Assembly (NCBI GenBank): GCA_024760905.1
Contig: CM045745.1
Location: forward strand, 3,267,782 to 3,331,781
Reading direction: 5' to 3'
Length of the DNA: 64,000 nt
Source: Plotosus lineatus
Lineage: Eukaryota; Chordata; Actinopteri; Siluriformes; Plotosidae
A program made the position numbers and the translations under genes. The notes beneath the pieces were generated by a model that made no database searches, was not told the origin of the DNA, and saw only the letters and a program-made list of their open reading frames with translations. This document shows, piece by piece, positions 55,701 to 59,883 of the stretch (positions are counted from its first letter, which is position 1; each line of letters opens with the position of its first letter).

Positions 55701-57220
55701 ATTGACAAACTTTTTGCTGCATTTTGCAGCTTTGGGCCTCCTCTATCGGACTGTGTAAAAACCTCATTTTTGGACCCAACAGCCTACTTTCGATGGAGTG
55801 GTTCACAAATTGTCCCACCTAAGAAAACATAGGAAATTATGACTGTAGAACAATGCTTTTATCGAACATTGATCTAAAAAATTTACAAATATTCTATAGA
55901 ACAGGAGTCCCAAACCACCAGTCCGCGGACCGGCTCAATTGGTACCAGTCCGCAGAAGAATTTTTTCAGTTTTATTTATTATCTGAGTCTGAACAATCTT
56001 TATTTTTGAAAAATCTTTTATTTTGAAAAATGACCGGATTCTCTCAGTTGCATGTCGGTCATTTGAGCGCTAAAATGTGACCCACAAGGGGGCGGCACAT
56101 GAACAGAGGCAAGTTGGACATGGTTCAAACTATAGCGGGGATTTTGGGTGAGACTGAGCCTTCATTCTGTCCACTTTTTATTCGAAAAGTTCAAGCTCTA
56201 CTTCCCAACCAACTTTTTCATCTGTTGAAAAGTAACATTCATGGAGTGCTTAATAATAATAATAATAATTTATATAAATAAATTATATTTACAATGTAAG
56301 CAATCTATGACCCCCCCCCCTTCCCCCTTCACGCGGTAAAATGGTCAAGCCTTGACCAGTCCGCGGTGATGAAAGGATTGGGGATCCTGCTCGAGAACAT
56401 TTTCTGCAGAACTCCGTGTAACACTAGCAGAACTACACCAAATGAGTGAGATGGGACAAATTGCTAATAATGTTGTCCATGCAGTTTTCATGATGTCCCT
56501 TTCACTAGATATTCAGTGATTATTCAGCTCGCACTGACTGACTGACTGAATTATCGCACTGAAAACAAGAGTGACTTCATTTTTCATCGATGCTGAAATG
56601 TTCGCCTTTTTCACACTCATGTTTGATTTTTCATCATCAGTTTACTTGGGAATTATTCAGGGACTAAATCTGCTGGAGTCGATGCTCATACACACAAATT
56701 ATTCCGAGTTGTCAGAAAGACTGCCTTGAAATGTGATGTTCAGGGGGTCAGACACCGACACCGGAAGAACCTCCTCCGTCGCGTTTTTGTATTTGGAGTT
56801 GACCCGGTAGTAAAATAAGAGCTTTAGACTTCAGGAATCAATGAGTGGACTCCCGGGAAATGACTCCCACCAGCAGCTTGCTCTGTTTCCGTGTCATTGA
56901 TGAGTTGAGTGAGGAAGTGCGCAGGGTTTTGTACATTATTTACTATTTACAAAGTCTGCGCACACTCCACCTCCAGTGCAAAAGTCTTCTCTTTTTGGCA
57001 ATAAAAACGGTGTAAGAAATATCGGCTCCCGGAGAACTTACCGTCGTTTCTTGTATTTTTTGCTGTGACTGCAGGACTCCGGAGCCTCGGGACTCTGAGC
57101 TGCATCCCCCCGATAGCTTTTCGTTTTGTTCGGCTTGCGATCGTGTCCGTTTTTGGCATTTGATTTCGAGAGCCACATGTTCAACAGCACACAGCAAGCA
57201 TCTCTCCAACACTCGGACAA
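24176..57220 (-). CDS. otulin: otulin, complete coding region in 8 exons (linear-ubiquitin deubiquitinase)
   Basis: OTULIN hydrolyses Met1-linked (linear) ubiquitin chains made by LUBAC and restrains NF-kB signalling in the cytosol. Coding exons in gene order are 57220-57042, 46064-45870, 45735-45665, 39453-39347, 28841-28698, 28343-28239, 26783-26514 and 24442-24176. The lengths 179, 195, 71, 107, 144, 105, 270 and 267 total 1338 nt, 445 codons plus stop, and all seven junctions are in phase. The LUBAC-binding motif [10 protein letters not shown] is at about residues 126-135. The catalytic Cys is about residue 205 ([16 protein letters not shown]), and His408 and Asn410 lie in [10 protein letters not shown]. 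Human OTULIN has C129, H339 and N341. The catalytic Cys argues against the inactive paralogue OTULINL. Introns range from 134 bases to 11 kb and hold most of the window's transposons. Confidence 0.93.
24540..24680. mobile_element. Probable Tc1-like terminal repeat fragment in otulin intron 7
   Basis: The stretch after CCGTGCCAGTCAAACATTTT resembles the outer end of Tc1-like inverted repeats. It may pair with the transposase relic at 26200-26425, the two being separated by the MITE at 24790-26098. Confidence 0.4.
25216..25432 (+). repeat. Recurring module, forward arm
   Basis: It starts with a CT run, then GGGGCGTGGCTGTCACCTG, and ends GAGCTCAATAAAAGTCTTTG with an AATAAA-type signal, resembling the 3' part of a solo LTR or a transcript end. 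The inverted partner is at 25668-25874. A diverged copy is split across 46965-47081 and 51163-51390. Confidence 0.6.
25668..25874 (-). repeat. Recurring module, inverted arm
   Basis: Complementary to 25216-25432: TTTATTGAGCTCAGGGGAAG, then GTGCAGGTAACAGCCACACC and a (GA)n run. Together the arms form a fold-back of about 200 bp with a 235-base spacer. Confidence 0.65.
26200..26425 (-). pseudogene. Tc1-like transposase C-terminal relic
   Basis: On the minus strand it reads [20 protein letters not shown], the block around the third catalytic Glu of Tc1-like transposases. It breaks at a stop and continues as [15 protein letters not shown]. It lies in otulin intron 7, right of the Tigger-type element. 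Confidence 0.65.
26514..26783 (-). CDS. otulin: otulin exon 7 (OTU domain core)
   Basis: The acceptor CATTACGTTCCCAAAG|TGG and the donor GAACAG|GTGAGC give 90 codons in phase 0 at both ends. Recognisable parts are [40 protein letters not shown] and [13 protein letters not shown]. These line up with the human sequence I recall ([28 protein letters not shown]). The previous exon ends in Lys and this one starts with Trp, matching human LRKKWAG. Confidence 0.93.
26865..27205. other. otulin intron 6, no element recognised
   Basis: This is A/T-run-rich intronic sequence with nothing further to report. Confidence 0.4.
27207..27523 (+). mobile_element. tRNA-derived SINE with L2-type tail (second family)
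   Basis: The head CATAGTGGCTAGCATGCCCG and GGTCCTGGGTTCTGTGTGGA lacks part of the B box. The blocks GTCCTCCCACAAGCCAAAGA, GTGATGGACTAGTGAGCTG and AGGGTGTACTCCACCCTTG follow, and it ends in GAATAAATGA. It sits in otulin intron 6, antisense to the gene. Confidence 0.8.
27597..27631. repeat. Poly-A run
   Basis: This is about 35 A in otulin intron 6, next to A-rich sequence. Confidence 0.9.
27640..28235. other. otulin intron 6, no element recognised
   Basis: There is a decayed repeat of AAGGTGACCTTATGATCTTG type and nothing classifiable. Confidence 0.4.
28239..28343 (-). CDS. otulin: otulin exon 6
   Basis: The acceptor TTTCACACAG|TTAGCG and donor GTCAAG|GTAACA bound 35 codons, phase 0 at both ends. 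[20 protein letters not shown] then [15 protein letters not shown] corresponds to the helical part of the OTU domain after the catalytic helix (human NWIKQWKLGLKFDGKNED). Confidence 0.92.
28344..28697. other. otulin intron 5
   Basis: This 354-base intron is bounded by consensus sites and contains no recognisable element. Confidence 0.8.
28698..28841 (-). CDS. otulin: otulin exon 5 (catalytic cysteine)
   Basis: The acceptor TTTTTTTAG|GGGTAT and donor GTTCAG|GTTGGT bound 48 codons. [16 protein letters not shown] is the signature around the catalytic Cys, nearly identical to human. [13 protein letters not shown] upstream matches human GYEEVSQKFTSIR. The acceptor is preceded by an A/CAAA-rich stretch on the plus strand, giving a T-rich polypyrimidine tract on the gene strand. 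Confidence 0.94.
29085..29217 (+). mobile_element. RTE fragment (RT C-terminal region)
   Basis: GTAGCAGAGATGAAAATGTT to GAGAGGCTAGATTGAG matches the region around 6540-6665 of RTE copy A, with a small deletion. It is an orphan internal piece in otulin intron 4. Confidence 0.8.
29453..29572. mobile_element. DNA-transposon terminal fragment (TACGGTA end)
   Basis: GCGACTTATAGTCCAGTGTG and the closing CTGAAAAATACGGTA resemble the end of a widespread fish non-autonomous DNA element. The opposite end was not found nearby. Confidence 0.4.
29580..30040. other. otulin intron 4, no element recognised
   Basis: This is AT-rich sequence without a clear feature. Confidence 0.4.
30485..30886 (+). pseudogene. 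BovB-like LINE endonuclease N-terminal fragment
   Basis: [20 protein letters not shown] then [17 protein letters not shown] gives the Asn and Glu motifs of the AP-endonuclease. The frame ends at a stop after GQIYSGKV, where GGTNGVAFY follows out of the open frame. The 5' third of the frame is leader sequence. Confidence 0.8.
31535..32115 (-). mobile_element. L2-type LINE 3' fragment inserted in the BovB-like LINE
   Basis: On the minus strand the 32082-31867 frame reads [20 protein letters not shown] then [20 protein letters not shown], a C-terminal pattern of fish L2-clade LINEs. A degraded continuation and a 3' UTR run leftward to about 31535. It interrupts the host LINE: reading resumes near 32147. 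The element is 5'-truncated. Confidence 0.7.
32584..33003 (+). pseudogene. BovB-like LINE reverse transcriptase, fingers region
   Basis: [20 protein letters not shown] then [18 protein letters not shown] and [16 protein letters not shown] are RT fingers motifs. The frame stops shortly after 33000 and the palm is in the next frame. Confidence 0.8.
33017..33349 (+). pseudogene. BovB-like LINE reverse transcriptase, palm motifs A and B
   Basis: [20 protein letters not shown] carries the first catalytic Asp, and [20 protein letters not shown] is motif B. The catalytic YADD lies downstream at about 33398-33412, in another frame. Confidence 0.82.
34155..34185. repeat. (GA)n tail
   Basis: This GA repeat is at the 3' end of the BovB-like LINE. 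Confidence 0.8.
34216..35182. mobile_element. Tigger-type MITE with GA arrays
   Basis: The ends CAGTCGGCCCCCAATTTAC and GTAAATTGGGAGCCGACTG are near-perfect inverted repeats with TA on both sides. The interior shares the blocks TACGAAAAACATTTTC-like and GAGCTCTGGAATGGATTAAT with the other MITEs. It carries three (GA)n tracts (34625, 34860-34915 and smaller) and a short GT run. A related segment, CACGTCTTGTGGGCGTGGCC / CACGTCTTGTGGGTGTGACC, occurs twice, so part of the interior is duplicated. Confidence 0.88.
35213..35345. mobile_element. Solo terminal repeat of the 8820-10238 Tc1-like family
   Basis: Blocks GTTCTATTCAGAATGAAATATT, TCCACATCATTGCATTCAG and ATAGTGTTCCAACTTCTTT match 10100-10225. 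There is no transposase. Confidence 0.7.
35519..35815 (+). mobile_element. tRNA-derived SINE, third family
   Basis: The head GGCTCCTAAGTGGCATATCG and GATCGCAAGTTCAAATCTG has A- and B-box-like spacing. The body continues with GGCTGGGAGTCCATGGGAGC. It is distinct in sequence from the other two SINE families. A related head fragment is at 46382-46500. Confidence 0.6.
35815..36140 (+). mobile_element. RTE fragment (RT C-terminal end)
   Basis: GTGTATAAGATGATGTTGAG to GGCCTAGAGGAATACC matches copy A from about 6455 to 6765. The encoded [20 protein letters not shown] and [15 protein letters not shown] are preserved. Both element ends are missing. Confidence 0.88.
36280..36470. mobile_element. Tigger-type MITE left-end fragment
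   Basis: CAGTCAGCTCACTACTTAC is a terminal repeat of this type, followed by TTCCAGAGTTTTTTTCCGCA and the CATTTAACATGTAAAACGC palindrome. The right end is lost in the CA/TA-rich stretch before 36485. Confidence 0.65.
36485..38904 (+). mobile_element. Tigger (pogo superfamily) transposon, near complete
   Basis: The inverted ends CAGTGAACCCTCGCTATAAC (36485) and AAACGAGGGTTCACTG (to 38904) are flanked by TA. The 2.4-kb unit carries one transposase gene on the plus strand. Both flanks are TA microsatellite. It lies in intron 4 of otulin in the opposite orientation. It is the best-preserved DNA transposon of the window. Confidence 0.93.
36715..38637 (+). pseudogene. Tigger transposase (DDE_1 type), two compensating frameshifts
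   Basis: The likely start at 36715 ([10 protein letters not shown]) precedes a psq-type helix-turn-helix ([19 protein letters not shown], then [14 protein letters not shown]). A CENP-B-type DNA-binding region follows ([20 protein letters not shown]). The catalytic residues are Asp in [16 protein letters not shown] (codon at 37351), Asp in [10 protein letters not shown] (37689) and Asp in [16 protein letters not shown] (37783), a D-D-about 30-D spacing. The frame shifts near 37616, where an A seems lost in AAAACT, and returns near 37700. A Glu/Asp-rich C-terminal region ends around 38637. Without those two changes all domains would be continuous. Confidence 0.9.
38905..39115. repeat. (TA)n-rich microsatellite block
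   Basis: About 200 bases of interrupted TA/TACA repeat, ending in GT repeats, border the Tigger right end. Confidence 0.95.
39347..39453 (-). CDS. otulin: otulin exon 4
   Basis: The acceptor TCTTTCTGGCTTCAG|GCTCTA and donor AGAAAG|GTACAC bound 107 nt. Two bases complete a Gly codon from exon 3, then 35 codons end in phase 0. [20 protein letters not shown] aligns with the human segment I recall, MDYCKKEWRGNTQKATC. The rest is a Ser/Glu-rich linker between the LUBAC-binding motif and the OTU domain. Confidence 0.9.
39631..40343 (+). mobile_element. Tigger-type MITE, copy 1 (right end missing)
   Basis: The left end ACAGTGGAACCTTACGAAAG is followed by blocks repeated at 42440 onward. At 40150-40260 it keeps a decayed helix-turn-helix of pogo type ([13 protein letters not shown], then a frame change, [10 protein letters not shown]). 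It stops at AAAATGCGG, where the LINE begins. The same block in copy 2 continues to the right end. Confidence 0.75.
40345..42420 (-). mobile_element. APE-type LINE, inverted copy of the 144-1060 family
   Basis: On the minus strand pieces run from about 42380 to 40345. There is an endonuclease-to-RT linker ([20 protein letters not shown]), RT fingers ([15 protein letters not shown]), motif A region ([20 protein letters not shown]), motif B ([20 protein letters not shown]) and the C-terminal block ([20 protein letters not shown]). Many frameshifts are present. The catalytic FADD region seen at 144-1060 is deleted or scrambled here. The 3' end breaks inside the last coding block, with no (ATG)n tail, so it was truncated after insertion or by recombination. 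Confidence 0.85.
42430..43181 (+). mobile_element. Tigger-type MITE, copy 2 (left tip missing)
   Basis: It begins CGAAAAATCCAGGTTACGAA, repeating the interior of copy 1's left end. It ends with the true right end GGATTAATTTCATAAGG then TGAGGTACCACTGT. Inside, a unit of about 230 bases containing CCCATTGGCTAGGAGGGATG and CTAAGAAGACATGGTCAA is present twice in tandem (about 42560-42785 and 42795-43015). Confidence 0.8.
43193..43256. repeat. (TA)n microsatellite
   Basis: About 60 bases of TA repeat follow the right end of the MITE. Confidence 0.95.
43257..43584 (+). mobile_element. Tigger-type element relic with helix-turn-helix piece
   Basis: The frame at 43260-43380 gives [15 protein letters not shown], the recognition helix of a pogo/Tigger transposase, preceded by decayed sequence. 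TCTAGGGGTGACTG just before 43585, followed by TA, is its right end. The left end is lost in the TA repeat. Confidence 0.7.
43585..43693. repeat. (GT)n-(TA)n-(CA)n microsatellite
   Basis: This compound simple repeat lies between two transposon ends. Confidence 0.93.
43694..45345 (+). mobile_element. Tc1-like transposon with about 210-bp inverted repeats, near complete
   Basis: The left end GGTATGATAAAGTATCTGAA (43694) is matched by the complement of GGTTCAGATACTTTTTCATA, ending at about 45345. The matching continues inward (CATCAAATGTGATCTGATC, GAGGAATAAGTAACTGAAC) to about 43905 and from 45137. One transposase gene lies between. It is in otulin intron 3, antisense to the gene. Confidence 0.9.
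44069..45043 (+). pseudogene. Tc1-like transposase (DD34E), middle out of frame
   Basis: The start [20 protein letters not shown] leads into the paired-type helix-turn-helix ([30 protein letters not shown]). Between 44300 and 44480 the proper reading ([20 protein letters not shown]) is in another frame because of two A-run length changes. Catalytic motifs return in frame: [13 protein letters not shown] (Asp), [17 protein letters not shown] (Asp), [14 protein letters not shown] (Glu). The family-typical SPDLNPIE is altered to KVDLNPIE. The 325-codon frame is therefore open but not functional as written. Confidence 0.9.
45347..45661 (+). mobile_element. tRNA-derived SINE, RTE-type tail, next to otulin exon 3
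   Basis: The head CGCTGGATCGCTGATCCTAA and GGGAGTTCAAGTCCCCAC is followed by the common body and the RTE-type tail (GGAAGGGCAGCCGATG, TTTGCTGTGGCGACTCC, AAGCCGAAAGGAAGG). The 5' part of the head is missing where the Tc1-like element ends. The GGAAGGAAGGAAG tail reaches to within about three bases of the otulin exon 3 splice donor on the opposite strand. Confidence 0.85.
45665..45735 (-). CDS. otulin: otulin exon 3 (LUBAC-binding motif)
   Basis: The acceptor TCTCGTTCACAG|TGAAGA and donor AGTGCAG|GTACTT bound 71 nt. The first base completes Ser with exon 2 and the last base starts a Gly codon finished by exon 4. [19 protein letters not shown] is nearly identical to human EEDMYRAADEIEKEKE, the PUB-interacting motif that binds HOIP through its Tyr (residue about 130 here). 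Bases +5 onward of the intron are SINE tail. Confidence 0.92.
45736..45869. other. otulin intron 2
   Basis: This 134-base intron is the shortest of the gene, with consensus ends (GTGTTG ... TTCACAG). Confidence 0.85.
45870..46064 (-). CDS. otulin: otulin exon 2
   Basis: The acceptor TTCCTATCCTCTAG|ACTGTT and donor GATAACAG|GTGTTG bound 195 nt. The first base completes an Arg codon from exon 1; 64 codons follow; the last two bases start Ser. The peptide ([20 protein letters not shown], then [15 protein letters not shown]) is a polar, probably disordered N-terminal segment without obvious human counterpart. Support comes from open frame, splice sites and exact phase agreement with exons 1 and 3. 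Confidence 0.82.
46070..46380. other. otulin intron 1, start: no element recognised
   Basis: A C run at 46168-46184 is the only notable feature. Confidence 0.4.
46382..46500 (-). mobile_element. tRNA-derived SINE head, third family
   Basis: On the minus strand it reads CTCCCAAGGGGCGCATCAAC, then GAAATCGCAGGTTCAAATCC, a B-box-like segment related to 35519-35815. The tail is missing. Confidence 0.5.
46965..47073 (+). repeat. Recurring module, left half (split by hAT)
   Basis: A CT run, then GGCAGAGGGGCGTGACTGAC and CACACACCTGATCC correspond to the start of the module at 25216. It resumes at 51163-51390 and reaches a shared CAATAAAGTCT signal. Confidence 0.6.
47220..48083 (-). pseudogene. RTE copy B reverse transcriptase C-terminal part
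   Basis: The frame starts [17 protein letters not shown], the catalytic FADD motif. It continues through [20 protein letters not shown] and [17 protein letters not shown] to [19 protein letters not shown]. It includes a short insertion ([13 protein letters not shown]) not seen in copies A or C. The stop lies beyond the element, in hAT sequence. Confidence 0.85.
48087..48617 (-). pseudogene. RTE copy B reverse transcriptase palm region
   Basis: [20 protein letters not shown] then [35 protein letters not shown] (motif A) and [20 protein letters not shown] (motif B). It is separated from the FADD frame by a frameshift near 48085. Confidence 0.85.
49106..50063 (-). pseudogene. RTE copy B endonuclease and linker, two frames
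   Basis: Frame 50063-49515 gives [19 protein letters not shown] and the N-terminal endonuclease half. Frame 49693-49106 gives [20 protein letters not shown] and [18 protein letters not shown], followed by the Lys-rich linker. A frame change near 49690 separates them. Confidence 0.85.
50401..50524. repeat. Perfect 40-bp inverted repeat at RTE copy B 5' junction
   Basis: ATTTTATTTATTAAAAGTAA onward (50401-50440) is exactly complementary to 50485-50524, with a 44-base spacer. Each arm holds the 17-bp target duplication sequence and the RTE start ATAATGCAGCCATGGGG. Confidence 0.95.
50700..50816 (+). pseudogene. hAT transposase C-terminal dimerisation motif
   Basis: Reading from 50700 gives [20 protein letters not shown] then [18 protein letters not shown] and a stop. 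This is the conserved hAT C-terminal (Dimer_Tnp_hAT) block, usually [14 protein letters not shown] with LSPENV--L-FL. It shows the outer element was an autonomous-type hAT whose middle is gone. Confidence 0.88.
51163..51390 (+). repeat. Recurring module, right half
   Basis: It continues the module interrupted at 47073, with TAACAATAAAGTCTCTCCG near 51319, matching CTCAATAAAAGTCTTTG at 25403. Confidence 0.6.
51450..51716 (+). mobile_element. SINE, RTE-type tail, head missing
   Basis: Starting within the body (CCCCCTAGTGCGGCTAACTGG), it runs through GAAGGGCATCCGACGTAAAA, ACGTGCGAATCAGATGATTC, GCTGTGGCGACTCCCGAG and AAAGCCGAAAGGAAGACAG. This copy shows the joint between RTE 5'-like and 3'-like sequence most clearly. 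Confidence 0.85.
51735..51768. repeat. (GA)n microsatellite
   Basis: This is a short GA repeat within the Tigger-type element. Confidence 0.9.
52335..52672 (+). mobile_element. tRNA-derived SINE with a third tail type
   Basis: The head is partly doubled (GGTGGTCGAGTGGTGAGGGC, then GGTGGTCCAGTGGTGAGGGC). The B-box GGGGGTTCGAGTCCCCAC and the common body follow up to GTCAGCGTGTTTCT. From there it departs from the other copies: ACGACCTGGAGAGGGATGG, CTCCGCCAGGCCAAATCAGC, GATGTTAAGGGATAAGTGAA, ending in a GTGAA repeat. I do not recognise the source of this tail. Confidence 0.85.
52676..52710. repeat. (GT)n microsatellite
   Basis: This GT repeat follows the SINE tail. Confidence 0.95.
52955..53490. 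other. otulin intron 1, unassigned
   Basis: I see no recognisable element. The frames at 53245-53496 (minus) and 53279-53506 (plus) mirror each other and carry no family signature. Confidence 0.4.
53495..54868 (+). mobile_element. Tc1-like transposon, second family, near complete
   Basis: ATATATTTTAGATTCATT (53495) is matched by AATGAATCTAAAATATAT, ending near 54868. The inverted similarity extends about 100 bases inward (TTTTGGCATACAGC side, CCTATCTCAAAAAATGAGC against TTTTTTGAGATAGGAATTT). One transposase gene lies between. The element sits in otulin intron 1, antisense to the gene. Confidence 0.88.
53744..54672 (+). pseudogene. Tc1-like transposase, N-terminal damage, intact catalytic core
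   Basis: The start [20 protein letters not shown] with [17 protein letters not shown] gives the first helix-turn-helix, then a deletion and frame change near 53860-53900. From 53929 the frame is open to the stop at 54672. The catalytic motifs are [10 protein letters not shown] (Asp), [20 protein letters not shown] (Asp) and [19 protein letters not shown] (Glu; SPDLNPIE in most relatives). It ends [10 protein letters not shown] as usual for this fish family. The catalytic triad survives but DNA binding is damaged. Confidence 0.9.
54870..55285. other. otulin intron 1, unassigned
   Basis: AT-rich; nothing recognised. Confidence 0.4.
55304..55651 (+). mobile_element. tRNA-derived SINE, RTE-type tail, complete with target duplication
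   Basis: The head TGGGCAGTGGTGGTCTAGTG and GGGGGTTCGAGTCCCCACAG is followed by the body and the full RTE-type tail, ending GCCGAAAGGAAGAAAG. AGTTGAATGCTGACACA flanks it exactly at 55287-55303 and 55652-55668, a perfect 17-bp duplication, so it is among the youngest insertions here. Confidence 0.93.
55902..56389. mobile_element. hAT (Charlie-like) MITE, copy 2
   Basis: The left end CAGGAGTCCCAAACCACCAG and right end GATTGGGGATCCTG are inverted. The flanks CTATAGAA and CTCGAGAA agree at 6 of 8 positions, fitting a hAT duplication. The interior matches copy 1 at 16043-16594. Confidence 0.8.
56400..57035. other. otulin intron 1, near exon 1
   Basis: This is unique-looking intronic sequence; no element recognised. 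Confidence 0.4.
57042..57220 (-). CDS. otulin: otulin exon 1 (start codon exon)
   Basis: The ATG at 57220 opens [21 protein letters not shown] basic, polar stretch then ends SHSKKYKKR plus two bases of an Arg codon. The donor GAAACGACG|GTAAGT is consensus, and those two bases join the first base of exon 2 in phase. The N terminus does not resemble the human one I recall. A second in-frame ATG at residue 15 could serve instead. The 11-kb intron 1 follows. Confidence 0.8.
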
Positions 57221-57575
57221 GCGACCGCTACAATCATCAACAAAAACATAAACACAAACACCTCAAAGATCCAGTCAAGTATGGGATGCTTTTCAGTGTT
57301 CTCATTGAACCGCGTAGCAAAATAACTCGCCAGTTCAGTAATCTTAGCACAACAAACCAGGATAAAGCTCACTACAGTACTCTACTTCAGGATTCCTATT
57401 TCAACCACTCGCTCGCCTTCAAGATTAAAGCGCCACGAAAGTTCATACGCAAGTTAACAGCAGAAGAAAGATCCGCTTCCTGTTTACAAAGAACGGGAAA
57501 TGACGTTTCGCACATTGCATTCTGGGTAGGGCGAACCATTTCAGGACACGCCCCTTCATTCCTGGATTCGTAATT
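57221..57575 (-). promoter_or_regulatory. Probable otulin promoter / 5' UTR
   Basis: This is sequence just upstream of exon 1. On the minus strand TACCCAGAATGCA (57528-57516) matches the core of the ZNF143/STAF site (CCCAGAATGC). TGACGT at 57501-57506 is a CRE-like half site. No TATA box is evident. Assignment is by position and motif only. Confidence 0.45.
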
Positions 57576-57584
57576 CCCTCATCA

Positions 57585-57644
57585 ACTTAAAAAAAAAAAA
57601 AACAACAAAACAAAACAAAACAAAAAAACCCAAACAAACAACAA

Positions 57645-57706
<62 letters not shown>
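57585..57706. repeat. A-rich stretch and (TA)n microsatellite
   Basis: AAACAAAAC-type sequence is followed by about 58 bases of TA repeat. Confidence 0.93.
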
Positions 57707-57708
<2 letters not shown>

Positions 57709-57771
57709 TAATCGCTCAAATGAGAGCTTGAGGTCCTGTATTGTTGTATTGTTCAGTTCAGTTCAGTTCAT

Positions 57772-57985
57772 TTTCTGTAATGCTGAATCCTAATTAGGGA
57801 GGCTGAGGGCCATCCCAGCCGCCTCCGGGTGAGGGCAGAGTCCACTCTGGACAGCTCAGCAGGCCATCGCAGGGCAGAAACATGCTGACAGCTACGCAGC
57901 CTACTCTTGACGAAAGTCAGCAATGGTTCTTTTAACCCAGATAACCCAGTTAGCTGAACCGGGGGTGTGGGCAGTGACAAGAGGA
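57772..57985 (-). mobile_element. tRNA-derived SINE with L2-type tail, head mostly lost
   Basis: On the minus strand it runs from GGTTCAGCTAACTGGGTTAT through AAAAGAACCATTGCTGACTT to an L2-like tail (GGACTCTGCCCTCACCC, CAGCCTCCCTAATTAGGATT). It is the same tail variant as 19363 and 22640. Confidence 0.75.
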
Positions 57986-58004
57986 GAATGAAGAAGAAGA
58001 AGAA

Positions 58005-58383
58005 TATGTCTGTCTGTCTGTCTTCCTTTCGGCTTTTTCCCTTTTTACTCGGGAGTCGCCACAGCGAATCATCTTGATCCGCACATTTGATTTGGCAGAG
58101 GTTTTTGTTTTTTTTTTTATGTCGGATGCCCTTCCTGTCACAACCCTTTTTATCAAGGGACAGAAACACGCTGACGACTTTGCAGCTCCTCTTTACGAAA
58201 GTCAGCAATGGTTCTTTTACATCAACCTCTCACCATAGACAGTGAGAGACATGGCCCGCCTTTGATAACCCAGTTAGCTCCACTGGGGGGGACAGTGACA
58301 ACCTTGTGGAGAGTGGGACTCGAACCCCCAACCTTAGGATCAGCGATCCAGCGCCCTATACAACTAGACCACCACTGCCCCCT
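58005..58383 (-). mobile_element. tRNA-derived SINE, RTE-type tail, complete
   Basis: The minus-strand head GGGGCAGTGGTGGTCTAGTT and GGGTTCGAGTCCCAC, the body, and the tail ending AAAGCCGAAAGGAAGACAG. AATGAAGAAGAAGAAGAA lies on both sides (57987-58004 and 58384-58401), an 18-bp duplication, although the repeat nature of the sequence weakens it. Confidence 0.88.
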
Positions 58384-58424
58384 AATGAAGAAGAAGAAGA
58401 AGATGATGATGATGATTAATCATT

Positions 58425-58545
58425 TTCTTCGGAAGCAAGCAGTCCAGGGTGTACTATGCCCTTGCCAGAGTTAGCTGAGGTGGGCGCCACCCCCACCCCC
58501 ACACACCCTACTTAGCATTAAGCAGTTCATCAATGAATGAATGGA
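58425..58545 (+). mobile_element. L2-type SINE tail fragment
   Basis: CAGTCCAGGGTGTACTATGC then TTAGCTGAGGTGGGCGCC and AATGAATGAATGGATG form an orphan tail. Confidence 0.55.
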
Positions 58546-58649
58546 TGAAATTTCAGTGGAACAGAATTTACAAATATATTACTATACTGCAGTCTGTGTA
58601 TGAACTCTGGTCAGCTCACACAGTCCCAAAGCTGTGCCTAAAAACATTA

Positions 58650-58880
58650 GGCTGGCCCAGTGATACAGTGGTCAGCACCATTCACAGCAAGAAGATGCTG
58701 GGTTCAAATCCTTGGTTCAGGTGTTTCTGCATGTTCTCCCTCTGCTTGCATGAGTTTCCTTGGGGTACTCCAGTTTCTTTCCACAGTCCAGAGACATGCT
58801 CATGAGATTAAAGAACTGATCTGAATTGCTCCTGGTGTGACTGTGCTTATGAAGGGTTCGATCTATCTTATTGTGATGAT
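58650..58880 (+). mobile_element. tRNA-derived SINE, second family, tail truncated
   Basis: The head GGCCCAGTGATACAGTGGTC and GCTGGGTTCAAATCCTTGGT (B box), then CTCCAGTTTCTTTCCACAGT and CCAGAGACATGCTCATGAG. It ends before the usual tail. Confidence 0.65.
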
Positions 58881-58884
58881 GTTC

Positions 58885-59730
58885 TTTGTTACTGTACCTG
58901 TACTTATATTTTGTTGATTTGGCTGAAAAGTTGGTTCAGCTAGTCAAAGCTGATGAGGAAGTCGTAGCTGCAGAAGGGAATCAAAGAAGAAGAGAGACCC
59001 AACTATATATAACTGAGGATGATAAACAGGATGACAAACAAGACAGATTGTTCTAGTATAGTGTGCACACAGGAAGCAACATTAGAGCTGCAAACAAAAT
59101 CACTTCTTTTACACACAATCATCTGCGAGCAAATAGTAAAAGGTTTAGGGGAATTCAGTGTTTTGGGGCATCGATAAATCACTGGTGTGTTTAAGCTTGG
59201 ATTGGTAATTGCATGAACATTCTAAATTGCCTCTCTTCTCTAATTTTTCTTTCATTCAGTGACTTCACATGGCCACTTGTCATCATTCCGGCTGTGTAGA
59301 GACAGCTTTACTCATGGATGCCAGAGACTATCCACCATCTCCATTTTCAAAGCCCAACAATGTAAAGTGTATTTTAGGAGCGTGCATATGCCAGTTGTTA
59401 AATGTGACAAATCCCTAGAAGCTCATAAACATTTTTGTAGTGAATTGCGTACAAATGCAACTGATTCTGAAGCCAAATGACAACAGTGCAATCATACTCT
59501 CAGAGCTAAGATGGTACTTCAATTAAAAAATAACACATTTTTAAAATAAACCAACCACAAAAGAGAAAAAAAAAAACATTCGGCCATGACAGAAGTTATT
59601 CAGTTGGTTTGATCGTTGCAGTATTAAAAGAGGACAGCAGTGATGAAAAGTTAACCTCATTCGAATCTCAAGATTCATTTCTCTGTTTACCAAATCTGAG
59701 GCCGATAGCTTCTGTTTTAATGATTTTATG
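58885..59730. other. Unassigned spacer
   Basis: The longest plus-strand frame (59259-59480) has no recognisable motif, and no splice-flanked exon could be supported. Confidence 0.4.
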
Positions 59731-59883
59731 TGGAGTTATTGAATTATTAATTATTATTATTAATGCAGCCGTGAGGGGGGGGCACAAACCAGTGTCTCTC
59801 CCTCACGCCGGTCCCAAGCCCGGATAAATGCAGAGGGTTGCGTCAGGAAGGGCATCCGGCGTAAAACAAATGCCAAATAAACT

